From Palaemon carinicauda (lineage: Eukaryota; Arthropoda; Malacostraca; Decapoda; Palaemonidae), in NCBI RefSeq assembly GCF_036898095.1, contig NC_090729.1:63827132-63891131 (forward strand): DNA of 64,000 bases, read 5' to 3'. The number at the start of each line of letters is the position of its first letter. The stretch's first letter is position 1. The position numbers were made by a program, and so were the translations under genes. The notes below the pieces were generated by a model. That model was not told the DNA's origin, searched no databases, and was given only the letters and a program-made list of their open reading frames with translations. Shown here in pieces: positions 54,545 through 64,000 of this stretch.

Positions 54545-54625
54545 AGTGTCATTTCCTTTCCTTACTGGCCTATTTTTCCCTGTTGGAGCCCTTAGGCTTA
54601 TGCAGTAGCATCCTCCTTTTCCAAA
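54545..54625 (+). repeat. SINE-like repeat fragment
   Basis: TTACTGGCCTATTTTTCCCT ... GGAGCCCTTAGGCTTATGCA, a diverged copy of the unit at 50318-50415 lacking the (AAT)n tail. It interrupts the decayed Gypsy region. Confidence 0.5.
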
Positions 54626-54649
54626 GGCACACAACCCAGGAAGTATACT

Positions 54650-55790
54650 TTGTAAAGTCCTCCATTGATTTTTTTTTCTTATCCCTGGATGCTTGCAAGA
54701 AACTGGGTCTTGTGCCAGAAACATTTCTAAACCATGCCCCCTTCACAGACTCTGCCTCAGAGCAGCAAGTGCAACCCATACATTAGCTGCAGCACCCAAT
54801 CAACCAGGGAGACCGTCGGCCATTCTGTTTCCCCTAGTGGAGAGGATATTACCAAATTCGAAAATTGGTTACTAGCCCATTTTTCAGGTATGACTTTCAA
54901 CACCGAGAGAGAACACCTTACGGAAGTGGATGGGGAACCCAAAAAGTATCCAATTATTACCTGACGCAGCTCCTTATGCCTGCCACACACCTGCGTTAGT
55001 ACCTAAACACCGGAAAAAGGAGGTGGAAGCCTAGTTGGATAAGGACGTCAAAGGAGGGGTCTTACAACGAGCTCCCACGGGAGAGCCCACAAAAAAGTGT
55101 TCACATATGGTGGTTGTGGCCAAGAAATCGAGGCAACCAAAGTGTACGGTTGACTATCAAGAACTCAACGCAAGTTGTAGAAGGGAGGCCCATCATACCC
55201 CTACGCCCTTCAATATGGTATCTAGCATTCCTCTCTGCTCATACAAGACTGTGGCTGATGCCTATTGGGGATTTCCCAAGGAAGAACTAGACAAGGAAAG
55301 CATAATCCTAACCACATTTATCACACCTTGTGGCAGGTATCAATACCGAAGGACAACAATGGGACATTGTTCTGCATCCGAAACATATACATACTGTTTC
55401 GATGAAGCCAATAAAGAAGTACCCAGGAAGTTTAAGTAGGTGGACGATACAATTCTCTATAATTCAAGCGTAGAAGGGGCCTTTCACCATGTGTATGGCT
55501 TCTTCGCAGTCTGTGCATATGAAGGCATAATTTTTAAATCAGAAAAATTTAAGTTCTACAAGAAAGAAGTGAAATTCGTCAGGTTTGACGTCAGTTGGGA
55601 CTCCTACACGCGCTCAGAAGATTGTTTATCTGCCATCAAAAGTTTTTCTATGCCCCAAAAGCTCACAATATCTGACATCAGGTCATGGTATGATTCCGTC
55701 AATCAGCTGGCCTCTTTCCTCATAACAGCTCCCATCATGACCTCCTTTAGAGACCTACTGAAGAAGCCCTCAGGCAAACAGGTCTATTAG
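54650..55790 (+). pseudogene. degraded Gypsy reverse transcriptase (element 3)
   Basis: Pieces in order: FFLSLDACKKLGLVPETF (54660), FENWLLAHFSGMTF (54860), then a frame at 55035-55439 with GEPTKKCSHMVVVAKKSRQP, VDYQELNASC, ITPCGRYQYRRTTMGHC, and a stop. Next comes VDDTILYNSSVEGAF (55440), the VDD catalytic box, continuing through 55790 with SAIKSFSMPQKLTISDIRSW. This is the usual Gypsy RT to connection order. Stops and frame changes make it inactive. The type is unlike elements 1 and 2. Confidence 0.85.
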
Positions 55791-57802
55791 GATGAACACC
55801 TTAGGAGAAGTTTCGTCAAGTGCAAGATACCGCCTGCAAGTTGGGCTAGGACAGCCTCACCTACTACGAATAGCTGTGGCTGACTGTTGCAGTCACCGAC
55901 TGGAGTGAGGAGGGTATGGGCTTCGTCATCCTCCAACAATATGGCAGTTTTACCTACGTCCAAACTCTCCTCTTTTGTAGAGATGGTTGGAGAATAAAGC
56001 TTTGTAGCAGTCGTTTCCTCATGCCCTCCGAGTTTTGGTATGCAGCTGTGGAGGGGAAGCCCTTACGGTAGCCTGGTTCTTAAAAAGGCACAATTATTCT
56101 CATCGGGCTGTTCGAACTTGACTTTGTCACGGACCTCAGACCTTTGGTCATATTACTAGGCAATAGAAGTCTCGGCAATATCACCAATCCCAGACTATTT
56201 AGATTCGAGGTGAAATCATTATTGTATAATTTCAATGTTAAATACCTACCAGGCAAGAGAAATCATGATGCGGACTTCCTCTCTTGATTTCCGGCCCTGA
56301 GGACGGAGCCAGATAAAAAGGATGCAAGCTTTAACAAAAAATTAATGATTGCTTTAGTGTCAGCTATCACGGAAAGCGTACAGGAGCAGTATACCATATT
56401 CGAGAAAACTGTAGAAGAGGTGGTCCTAGACGACCCAGCATAACAGCTAGTAATCGCTCAAGTGACTGCAAGGGATTGGAACCCAAAGAAATCTCAAGAA
56501 ATTACATGTTTGAGGCCCTTCTATGGCATCAGAGAACGTCTTTCTGTATCTGCCGACCTAGTCACATGTTGCTTTAATGATATCTGCATCCGCCCGGTCA
56601 ATCCGAAAGGGCTCCACCATCAGATAACTGCCAACCTATATGCTGGATATTAAGGCCTAGATACAATTTTGAGAAGAGAGATATATTGGGTTTATTGGCC
56701 GGGCATCGAAGGCAGCATCATCATTCGTGGTGTACATCTTTCGAAGCTTACTCACCATCATTGCCGGCCGAAGTCATCAAAATGACCACTACCCCAGAGT
56801 ATCCCTTCCGACAGACTGTCAGGGACCTGTTTCAGCTTGAAAAACACACATATATGGCATATTGAGACAGGCTTACAGGCTTGCTAGAAATAACTCACTT
56901 CCCTAATGGCACCTGGTCTGCAAAGGTCATGACAAAACTTAGACATTACTTCACTTGATGGGAAGCACATGGGCAATTGTCTACAGACGGCAGCACCAAC
57001 CTGGTGAGGGGAGAAATGATGGCCTTCTACAGGAGATGAAATGTAGACATACACCTATCATTGGCCCACTACCCCCAGTCCAATGGGAGAGCAGAAGCCG
57101 CAGTCAAGTCCGCAAAAAAAATAATTAGAACAATTTTAACTGGGACTGGAAGCCTCGATCACGACAAGGCATCATTGGCCATGCTTGCAGTACCAGAACA
57201 CGCACATAAGGGGTATGAATAAATCTCTGGTACAATTGGTAACTGGGAGACAGCTACGCAATGGTGTACCGACCACAGAACTAAACTATATTATAGACCA
57301 CCACTGGAGAAAATCCATATGAAAAGGAGAACTTCAGGTACCAGAGAAAAATAAGAAGATAATTGAAAGCGGCACCGAAAGGAGGCTAACACCCCTACTG
57401 CCAGGCATGCACGTCAGGGTTCAAAACCAAATGACTAAGTCCTGGGATAGGGTGGGAATCATAGTCGAGCAACGACCTCATAGACAGTACACCGTAAGAC
57501 TAGATGGTAGTGGGCATCCGTTGATAAGGAACAGAAGGCACCTCAAGGTCACTGAACTGCCCATCATTGAGACAATAGGATCCACTCCTACTGACGACAA
57601 AGTGGCTCATGAGCCTACGTGTCCTCCATCAGCGTCAGAGGTACGGCCTCTAAGGAAGAGAGAGGTCCCCGTCTGGATGAACGATTATTTATCATCCTCT
57701 TTGCTTTGTTTCTGCATTTATAAAATGAAAATATTTTTGGATATGTTTCACTGCACTTGGACGTGCATTGATTTCATACTTGCAAAATTATATTTTGTAT
57801 GA
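55791..57802 (+). pseudogene. degraded Gypsy RNase H and integrase (element 3)
   Basis: RNase H traces: DLRPLVILLGNRSLGNI and KYLPGKRNHDADFLS near 56130-56287. Integrase traces: LHHQITANLYAGY and REIYWVYWPGI (56610-56710), DGSTNL (56989), HYPQSNGRAEAAVKSAKK (57068-57120), and an intact C-terminal piece 57407-57660 (MHVRVQNQMTKSWDRVGII...). Order RT, RNase H, INT is the conventional Gypsy one, in contrast to elements 1 and 2. Stops in all frames. Confidence 0.8.
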
Positions 57803-57893
57803 GATATTATGTTGATGTTGCATTCACAACCTAATTTTAGGGCACATCTTGCAATGCTGATGTAATTATTGTTTAGCTTGATGTTATGTTAAT

Positions 57894-57894
<1 letters not shown>

Positions 57895-57973
<79 letters not shown>
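57895..57973. repeat. (CT)n microsatellite
   Basis: 79 bp of CT between the integrase remnant and the presumptive 3' LTR. Confidence 0.96.
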
Positions 57974-57975
<2 letters not shown>

Positions 57976-58139
57976 TTTCAGTCATCCCAATGTTACCATT
58001 TATTATTACGATTATGATTTACCGTACATATCTGATGTTTTTCTTTTAGATTGTTCAGCATTTTGTTTGTCATAACTGCTTTTAATATTGCCATTTATAA
58101 GTTTTGAAAATATCACGCTCCTCATATTTTGGGAGGGAG

Positions 58140-58458
58140 ATGTAAGATGTGGCTACATGTAGCGGCTGAGCACCACTCACATAAGTGACATCACTGTCAC
58201 GTCACAGGCTATCTGTATTTCGTTCCTCTGAATCAGTTGCAGTGAGGATACGAAACCATCCTGACCATCATTACCTAATCCAGCCAAGCCTTTGATTCAA
58301 GAATTAGAGAGCATATTTCCTAAATATTTCAATAATTGTAACTCAGTGATTTTTTTTCCTTCAAAGATATTTCATCTTTTATTTTATTTATTTCTGTCTT
58401 TATTTTATCTATCTTAAGACCAACCTCCTGTGGTATATCCTTCATTCTGGTAAGCAAG
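58140..58458 (+). repeat. presumptive 3' LTR of Gypsy element 3
   Basis: A purine run GGGAGGGAGA is followed by TGTAAGATGTGGCTACATG, the expected polypurine tract plus LTR start. No matching 5' LTR is visible upstream and the 3' limit is unknown. The Tigger end at 58461 may have been inserted within it. Confidence 0.5.
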
Positions 58459-58460
58459 TA

Positions 58461-60292
58461 CAGTGGAACCTCTACATACGATCTTAATTCATTCTGGGAC
58501 CTGCTTCATATGTTGAAACAATTGTATGTTGGATCAAATATTCTCATAAGAATACAATGTAATTTGTATAATTTGTTCTACAGCCCAAAAACCTTTAACT
58601 CCTGAATGAATTACTACACATAATTACACATAACAATAACACAATTACATTATATAAATGAGATGTAAAAAAGAATAATTATAAAAAAATAATGAATAAA
58701 AAGGAGTTTTTATTGTCACTTTACCTTAGAAACAGGCCAATGCAGGTGTAGGATCTGCTACGCAGGAGACGTACGGTCTGCGAGGAGGTAGAGATTGTGA
58801 CTGCAATAATGTACCTTAACTTACTCTATCTTACACTACATGAACTTTAACCTAACTTAGCCTATTAATTTTTTTTTTTTAATTTCTCTATTTTATATTT
58901 TCTTTACATTTTTTTTCTTTTTGATTTTTAATATTCATCACTCACTCAATTCAATCTTAGTTTTCATTGCTTCACTTTCTATCTTTTCATCATGATCACT
59001 AGACTACTTTATAGATTTTTTAAAGAAACTATAGAGAGAAAGTTGCTTGGTATGGCTTTTCAGAATTTTTCTGAAATGGGTTAAGCAGACATCATCGAAT
59101 TGCGAAACTACACGGCTAACCTGAAGTTTCTGTGGGTGATGCTTATCAATGACATCAACCACGTGTTGATGATGTGCTAAGATCTTTTATATTTCAGCCG
59201 AACTTAAGATGTGCTCTACCTCCTCGATGTCCTCCAACTCACTCAACTGCGCTTGGAACTCATCATTGTGCATGGCATGAAGCTGCTTGAGTTCCTCAGT
59301 GGTGAGCTCTTCATGTTGCTCTTTGACGAGTTCGATAATGTCATCTTCATCGACCTCCAGACCCATGGACTTGCCAAGAGATACATTCTTTTCTATGACT
59401 TCTACGTCTTCCTCTACGGCAAGCACAGGTTCAGGCTTGGCACCAGAACCTTCAACATCCCTGGGAGAAACAGCATCAGGTCAAAGCTTCTTCTAAGCTG
59501 CATTCAGTGTCCATCAAGTAACTCCCTCCCAAGCCAGATCTATGATCTATGATCTTCAAGCAGTGCACGATATGGAAATGGCTCCTCCAAAATTCATGCA
59601 AAGTTAAGTTGGTGCTTTGTGTGACATTAGAGCACTGCTTCTATAAGTGCTTGGTGAAGAGCTTCTTGAAATTCTAGATGACTTGCTGGTCCATAGGCTG
59701 GAGGATAGGGGTGGTTTTTAGTGGAAAATACAACACTCTGATAAACTTGAACTGGTCGATGATATCGTCTTCGAGTCCTGGGGGGTGAGAGGGAGCATTA
59801 TCCAAGCAAAGCAAGCACTTTAAGGCAAATTCCTCTCCTGAAGGTACTTCTTGATAACAGGGGCAAAATTTTGGTTTACCCATTCAACAAAGAAATGCCT
59901 TGTAACCCAAGCAGTAGAATTAGCATGCCAGAAAACATACAGCATGTCCTTATTGACACTATGTGCCTTAAATACCTTTGGGTTTTCAGAACGATAAACC
60001 AATAATGGCTTTATTTTGCAGTCCCCGGTGGCGTTGGCACATAGGGCAAAAGTCAATCAATCCTTCATAGGCTTATGTCCAGGCATTTTCTTCTCTTCGG
60101 CAGTGATGTATGTTCTACTAGGCATCTTTTTTCCAAAACAGGCTAGTTTCATCACAATTGAAAACTTGCTGCTCTACGTAGCCTTCATCCTCCACGATCT
60201 TTTCGAGCTTCTTAAAAAAATTGTTAGCTGCCTTGGAGTACGAACATGAAGCCTCTCCGTGCCGAACAACTGAATGAATCCTGATACGTCTC
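58461..60292 (-). mobile_element. Tigger/pogo DNA transposon, part
   Basis: The 3' end is CAGTGGAACCTCTACATACG, preceded by TA, fitting Tigger/pogo ends and TA target. The transposase is on the minus strand. At 60293-60296 the coding sequence is cut by TTAA and piggyBac-like copy E. The remaining 5' part of the element should lie beyond the window. Confidence 0.8.
59187..60292 (-). pseudogene. Tigger-type (DDE_1) transposase, broken and interrupted
   Basis: Reading the minus strand: FNCDETSLFWKK near 60158 (first catalytic Asp), LTFALCANATGDCKIKPLLV and AWVTRHFFVEWVNQNF (60056-59820), LLCLDNAPSHPPGLEDD (second Asp, ~59800), KTTPILQPMDQQVI (~59690), and the C-terminal SLGKSMGLEVDEDDIIELV (59426-59187). 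These are in several frames. They match the jerky/Tigger family closely. The DNA-binding N-terminal half is missing, separated by the copy E insertion. Confidence 0.86.
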
Positions 60293-60296
60293 TTAA

Positions 60297-62860
60297 CCCT
60301 GGATAGGTACGCTCCTCGGACACCCCTTTAAGGGTATACTCGGACGCGCACGACCCCAACGCCAAAAAAAATTCTTGAAAATCAGTTTTTGCAGTAACCT
60401 CCTTTTTTCTTTTGCCAAAAAAAACTTCAATGAATGCTTAAAACAACTGTAAAGATAAATACTACTCATCTGCAAAAAAACTATTTATTATGAATATTTT
60501 AAAAAATTAAGTAGAAAAAAAAGACCTTACATAAAAATTCATTAAAAAAAAGTTTATACATATATACACAAATCCTTTTAGGAATTGATTCTTGAATGTA
60601 TAGGACACATCGTGATGTATTTTGGATGAAGTCAGACCCATGGAGGTGAAGATCTGAAATGAGAAAAAAAGGGTAACTTTTTTTGGCCAAAATAATTTGT
60701 CCAAATTTCATGAATTTTTTGGGGTACCCAAATGAAATAAGAAGTGGCTAGTTTTTTAGGGAATAAACATATGTTATCCTAAAATAGAAATATGTAAAAA
60801 ATCTTCATTATTTTGTGAATTACATTTATATCAGGGGCCATATCTAAAGGTAATTTTTTGAGTACTTAGAAATTTCGTAAAAAAATACATATATTTAATA
60901 TATAATATGATATTTATGCAGGTAAAAATATACCAAAATATCACAAATTCTATAGGGAACAAGAATATATATAGATAGGGCAACTTACGCTTCGGATATG
61001 TCCACAAAATGGCCGCCAACCACACTGACTCAGACTCCCTAATCTGCCACTTGAAATGTAGGAAGGGTATGTCAATTTCAAGGTGTTATTTACTAATTTA
61101 ATTATTCTTGGATATGCATAAAAATTGTATGGTGGGTTGCTGGATAATTGTCGATTATTTTACGACTATAAAATTAAAATTCTGACCCAAAAAAAATTTT
61201 TTGAAGGGAAATGAAAAAAAAAAATGTAAAACAATATAATATTTTAGCTAAAAAAATTTGATGATATTCAATCAAAAAAGAAGTAAACAAAATTTTCCGA
61301 TAAATAAACATCTAGAGGAATCATTACTCTGTGATAGTTCCTTAGTACGTAGTAATTTTGAAAGAAATGGGAAAAAACGAAAAAGTGGCAATCGCAGGAA
61401 AATCGAACACATACCTATATATACGCCATATCTGGCTAAAAATAAAGATAGGCATGGGTAGCCAGATCATCTAGAAACACTTTCCAACACTATAAGAATA
61501 CAAGTTTTGCGACACTACTTGCCAATTCCTTACGGTAACATGACTAAGCAAAAAAATGTAAAACAAATAAAAAGGGGCACTCGCGGAAAAATGGCCAACA
61601 TTCTAATATACGGCATTTCAGGAAAAAAAAATTCAGCCACGTACTAGGCACACCATCAAGGCACATTTTCCGACAGATAAACATCTAAATGAATCATTAT
61701 TCTGTGATAGTTCCTTAGTACGTAGTAATTTTGAAAGAAATGGGAAAAAACGAAAAAATGGCAATCACAAGAAAATCGAACACATACCTATATATACGCC
61801 ATATCTGGCTAAAAAAATGATAGGCATGGGTAGCCAGATCATCTAGAAACACTTTCCAACACTATAAAAATATAAGTTTTGCGACACTACTTGCCAATTC
61901 CTTAAAGTAACATGACTAAGCAAAAAATGCAAAACAAATAAAAAGGGGCACTCGCGGAAAAATGGCTAACATTCTAATATACGGCATTTCAGAAAAAAAA
62001 AAATTCAGCCACGTGCTAGGCAAACCATCAAGGCACATTTTCCGACAAATAAACATCTAAATGAATAATTACTCTGTGATAGTTCCTTAGTACGTAGTAA
62101 TTTTGAAAGAAATGGGAAAACATGAAAAAATGGCAATCACAGGAATATCGAACACATACCTATATATACGCCATATCTGGCTAAAAAAAAAGATAGGCAT
62201 GGGTAGCCAGATCATCTAGAAACGCTTTCCAACACTATAAAATTATAAGTTTTGCGACACTACTTGCCAATTCCTTACGGTAACATGACTAAGCAAAAAA
62301 ATGCAAAACAAATAAAAAGGGACACTCGCAGAAAAATGGCCATTCCAATATACGGCATTTCAGAAAAAAAAATTTCAGCCACGTGCTAAGCAAACCATCA
62401 AGGCACATTTTCCGACAGATAAACATATAAATGAATCATTACTCTGTGATAGTTCCTTAGTACGTAGTAATTTTGAAAGAAATGGGAAAAAACGAAAAAA
62501 TGGCAATCACAAGAAAATCGAACACATACCTATATATACGCCATATCTGGCTAAAAAAAAAATGGGTATGGGTAGCCAGATCATCTAGAAACACTTTCCA
62601 ACACTATAAAAATATAAGTTTTGCGACACTACTTGTCAATTCCTTACAGTAACATGACTAAGCAAAAAAATGCAAAACAAATAAAAAAGGGCACTCGCGG
62701 AAAAATGCCCAACATTCTAATATACGGCATCTCAGATAAAAAAAAAAAAAGACATGCACGTGTTAGCCCAACCATCAAGGCACACTTTCTAACACATAAA
62801 CATGAAAAAAAAATCAATAATATACGGCAATTCCTTACTACGTAGTAAATTTTTACAAAT
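60297..62860 (-). mobile_element. piggyBac-like non-autonomous element, copy E, truncated
   Basis: Right-hand end of the family in reverse: TTAA (60293-60296), then CCCTGGATAGGTACGCTCC on the plus strand. It runs through the unique part (64-codon frame at 61025-60831) and four type-2 units into the start of a type-1 unit, where it stops at 62860 after ACAAAT. The 3' end of an RTE LINE follows. In copy C the same sequence continues (ACAAATATTGAAAA), so the break is an insertion. The remaining part should reappear beyond the LINE. Confidence 0.85.
61280..62860 (-). repeat. tandem array in copy E: at least 4 type-2 units
   Basis: Equivalent points at 61528, 61900, 62273 and 62642, spacing 369-373 bp. 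The sequence after 62700 switches to type 1 (GACATGCACGTGTTAGCCCA, TACTACGTAGTA), in the same order as in the complete copies. Confidence 0.9.
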
Positions 62861-64000
62861 CTTCTTCTTCCCAGCTTGTTCCCATTTTTATATGGGGTCG
62901 CCGTTGCGGATGAGCCGTTTCCATCTTTTTCTATTCTGCGCTTCTGCCTCATCAATCCCCTTCTCCTGTAAATCTCCTCTGACACAGTCCCTCCATCTCT
63001 TTCTTGGTCTCCCTCTTCTTCTTCTTCCTTGAACCTCCATCTCCATAGTATGTCTCCCAACGTGGTCCTCATCTCTCCTCATCAAGTGTCCATACCATCT
63101 CAGCCTCCCTTCCTGCACTTTCTTTGATATTTCCACCACCTTTGTCGACCCCCTTATGTAGTCATTTCTTATCCGATCCTCTCTTGTCACCCCAGACATC
63201 CACCTAAGCATTCTCATTTCTGCCACATCCATCTTCTTCTCCTCTGTCTTCCTCATGCTTGCTGTTTCTGTTCCATACAGCATTGCTGTTCTTACCACTG
63301 TCTTATGAAATTTTCCTTTCAATCTCAGTGGTATTCTTTTGTCGCAAAGAACTCCTGAGGCTGCTCTCCAGTTGTTCCAGCCTGCCTGTACCCGATGTTT
63401 AACTTCATCTTCCATACCTCCTCCAACATTAACAAATGATCCCAAATACTTAAACTTATCAACTCTCTTTATCTGTTCTCCCCTAAGCTGAATACTTTCT
63501 CTAACATCCCCCTCACTGGTGGTACACATATATTCCGTCTTAGATCTACTTATTCTCATTCCTCTGTCCTCCAGTACTTGCCTCCATCTTTCCAATTTCA
63601 TTTCCAGATCTTCCCTGCTCTCTGCGCACAGAACAATATCATCTGCATACAATATGTTCCATGGTACTGCCTCCCTTACCTCTTCTATTAAAATGTCCAT
63701 CACTATGTTAAAGATAAATGGGCTCAGAGCTGACCCTTGGTGTAATCCTACTCTTACCTCAAAGCCCTCTGTCTCCCCAGTACTGCTCCTCACTCTAGTA
63801 AATACATTACGGTACATCTCTTGTATCAGTCGAACGTACTTTTCTGGCACCCTCCTCTCCCTCAGACTCCTCCACACCTCTTGTCTTGGGACTCTGTCAT
63901 AAGCCTTTTCAAGGTCAATGAATACCACATGCAGGTCTCTTTGCTTTTCCCGGAATTTCTCCATTAGCTGCCTCAGACAAAATACACCATCTGTTGTTCC
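62861..64000 (-). mobile_element. RTE-type LINE, 3' part (LINE 3)
   Basis: The minus-strand 3' end is a very short UTR ending in GAAGAAGAAG at 62861, inside a unit of piggyBac-like copy E. It runs off the window at 64000. Its RT is different from that of LINE 1 but of the same general clade. Confidence 0.85.
62888..64000 (-). CDS. RTE-type reverse transcriptase, C-terminal part
   Basis: Unbroken frame that remains open to the window edge (the first ATG, at 63964, is internal). It has FIDLEKAYDRVPRQEVW (RT motif A), GLHQGSALSPFIFNI, the YADDIV catalytic box, MRISRSKTEYM, KFKYLGSF and the RTE C-terminal RWYGHLMRRDED and RGRPRKRWRDCV, ending RLIRNGDPI. The endonuclease part must lie beyond the window. 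No lesion is visible, so the copy looks young. Confidence 0.88.
   Translation of the reverse strand, partial: GTTDGVFCLRQLMEKFREKQRDLHVVFIDLEKAYDRVPRQEVWRSLRERRVPEKYVRLIQEMYRNVFTRVRSSTGETEGFEVRVGLHQGSALSPFIFNIVMDILIEEVREAVPWNILYADDIVLCAESREDLEMKLERWRQVLEDRGMRISRSKTEYMCTTSEGDVRESIQLRGEQIKRVDKFKYLGSFVNVGGGMEDEVKHRVQAGWNNWRAASGVLCDKRIPLRLKGKFHKTVVRTAMLYGTETASMRKTEEKKMDVAEMRMLRWMSGVTREDRIRNDYIRGSTKVVEISKKVQEGRLRWYGHLMRRDEDHVGRHTMEMEVQGRRRRGRPRKRWRDCVRGDLQEKGIDEAEAQNRKRWKRLIRNGDPI

Noticed and set aside
59211..59552. Plus-strand frame of 113 codons
   Set aside because: Lies opposite the Tigger transposase C-terminus, which is clearly the real coding strand.

Overview
The window is a repeat-dominated stretch of an animal genome, most probably a decapod crustacean. 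Pointers to this are very long (TA)n, (CT)n and (GA)n tracts, an RTE 5' leader motif common in arthropods, and an (AAT)n-tailed SINE-like sequence that I recall from shrimp and crab transcripts; the species call is inference. I see no host protein gene, rRNA or tRNA. Almost everything recognisable is a transposable element, many of them nested.

Layout. 1-6027: a young Ty3/Gypsy LTR element on the minus strand with integrase placed before reverse transcriptase (GMR1-type order), LTRs differing at one site where both are visible, and one frameshift in pol. 6028-8035: a TA tract, a short P-element-related repeat and unrecognised DNA. 8036-17308: an older Gypsy element of the same unusual pol order on the plus strand, with most of RT deleted. 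Its 3' LTR is split by copy A (13662-17222) of a piggyBac-like non-autonomous element. 18487-20863: a gag remnant of a BEL/Pao element (minus). 21590-24768, 27162-30717 (inverted), 32395-35201 and 60297-62860 (inverted, cut short) are copies B, C, D and E of the same piggyBac-like family. Between them lie a CR1/L2-like LINE fragment (25101-26340) and a broken SGNH-hydrolase-like gene (31119-31646).

35901-39362: a complete-ended hAT element with a decayed BED-finger transposase. 39847-43231: a full-length RTE-type LINE with an unbroken 998-codon frame. 43248-46283: a second LINE with an unbroken 1011-codon EN-RT frame, followed directly by a Penelope-like GIY-YIG remnant (46357-47290). 48788-49549: a hAT-type MITE with exact 8-bp target duplications. 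50318-52689: SINE-like tail, microsatellites and P-element-related pieces, including a P transposase fragment. 54245-58458: a badly degraded Gypsy pol and its presumptive 3' LTR. 58461 onward: a Tigger/pogo transposase remnant, interrupted by piggyBac-like copy E, which is itself interrupted by an RTE LINE (62861 to the window end).

The most distinctive content is the piggyBac-like family. It has TTAA target duplications, 15-bp terminal repeats starting CCCTGG, and no transposase. It carries an internal array of about 373-bp units. Every complete copy has exactly two 'type 1' units and then a variable number (4, 3, 4, 2) of 'type 2' units, so element length steps by about one unit (3561, 3179, 3556, 2807 bp). 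It is a satellite-like array carried as transposon cargo. There is no operon-like cooperation among genes; the relations are those of parasite, host site and nested insertion, which give a relative order of events.
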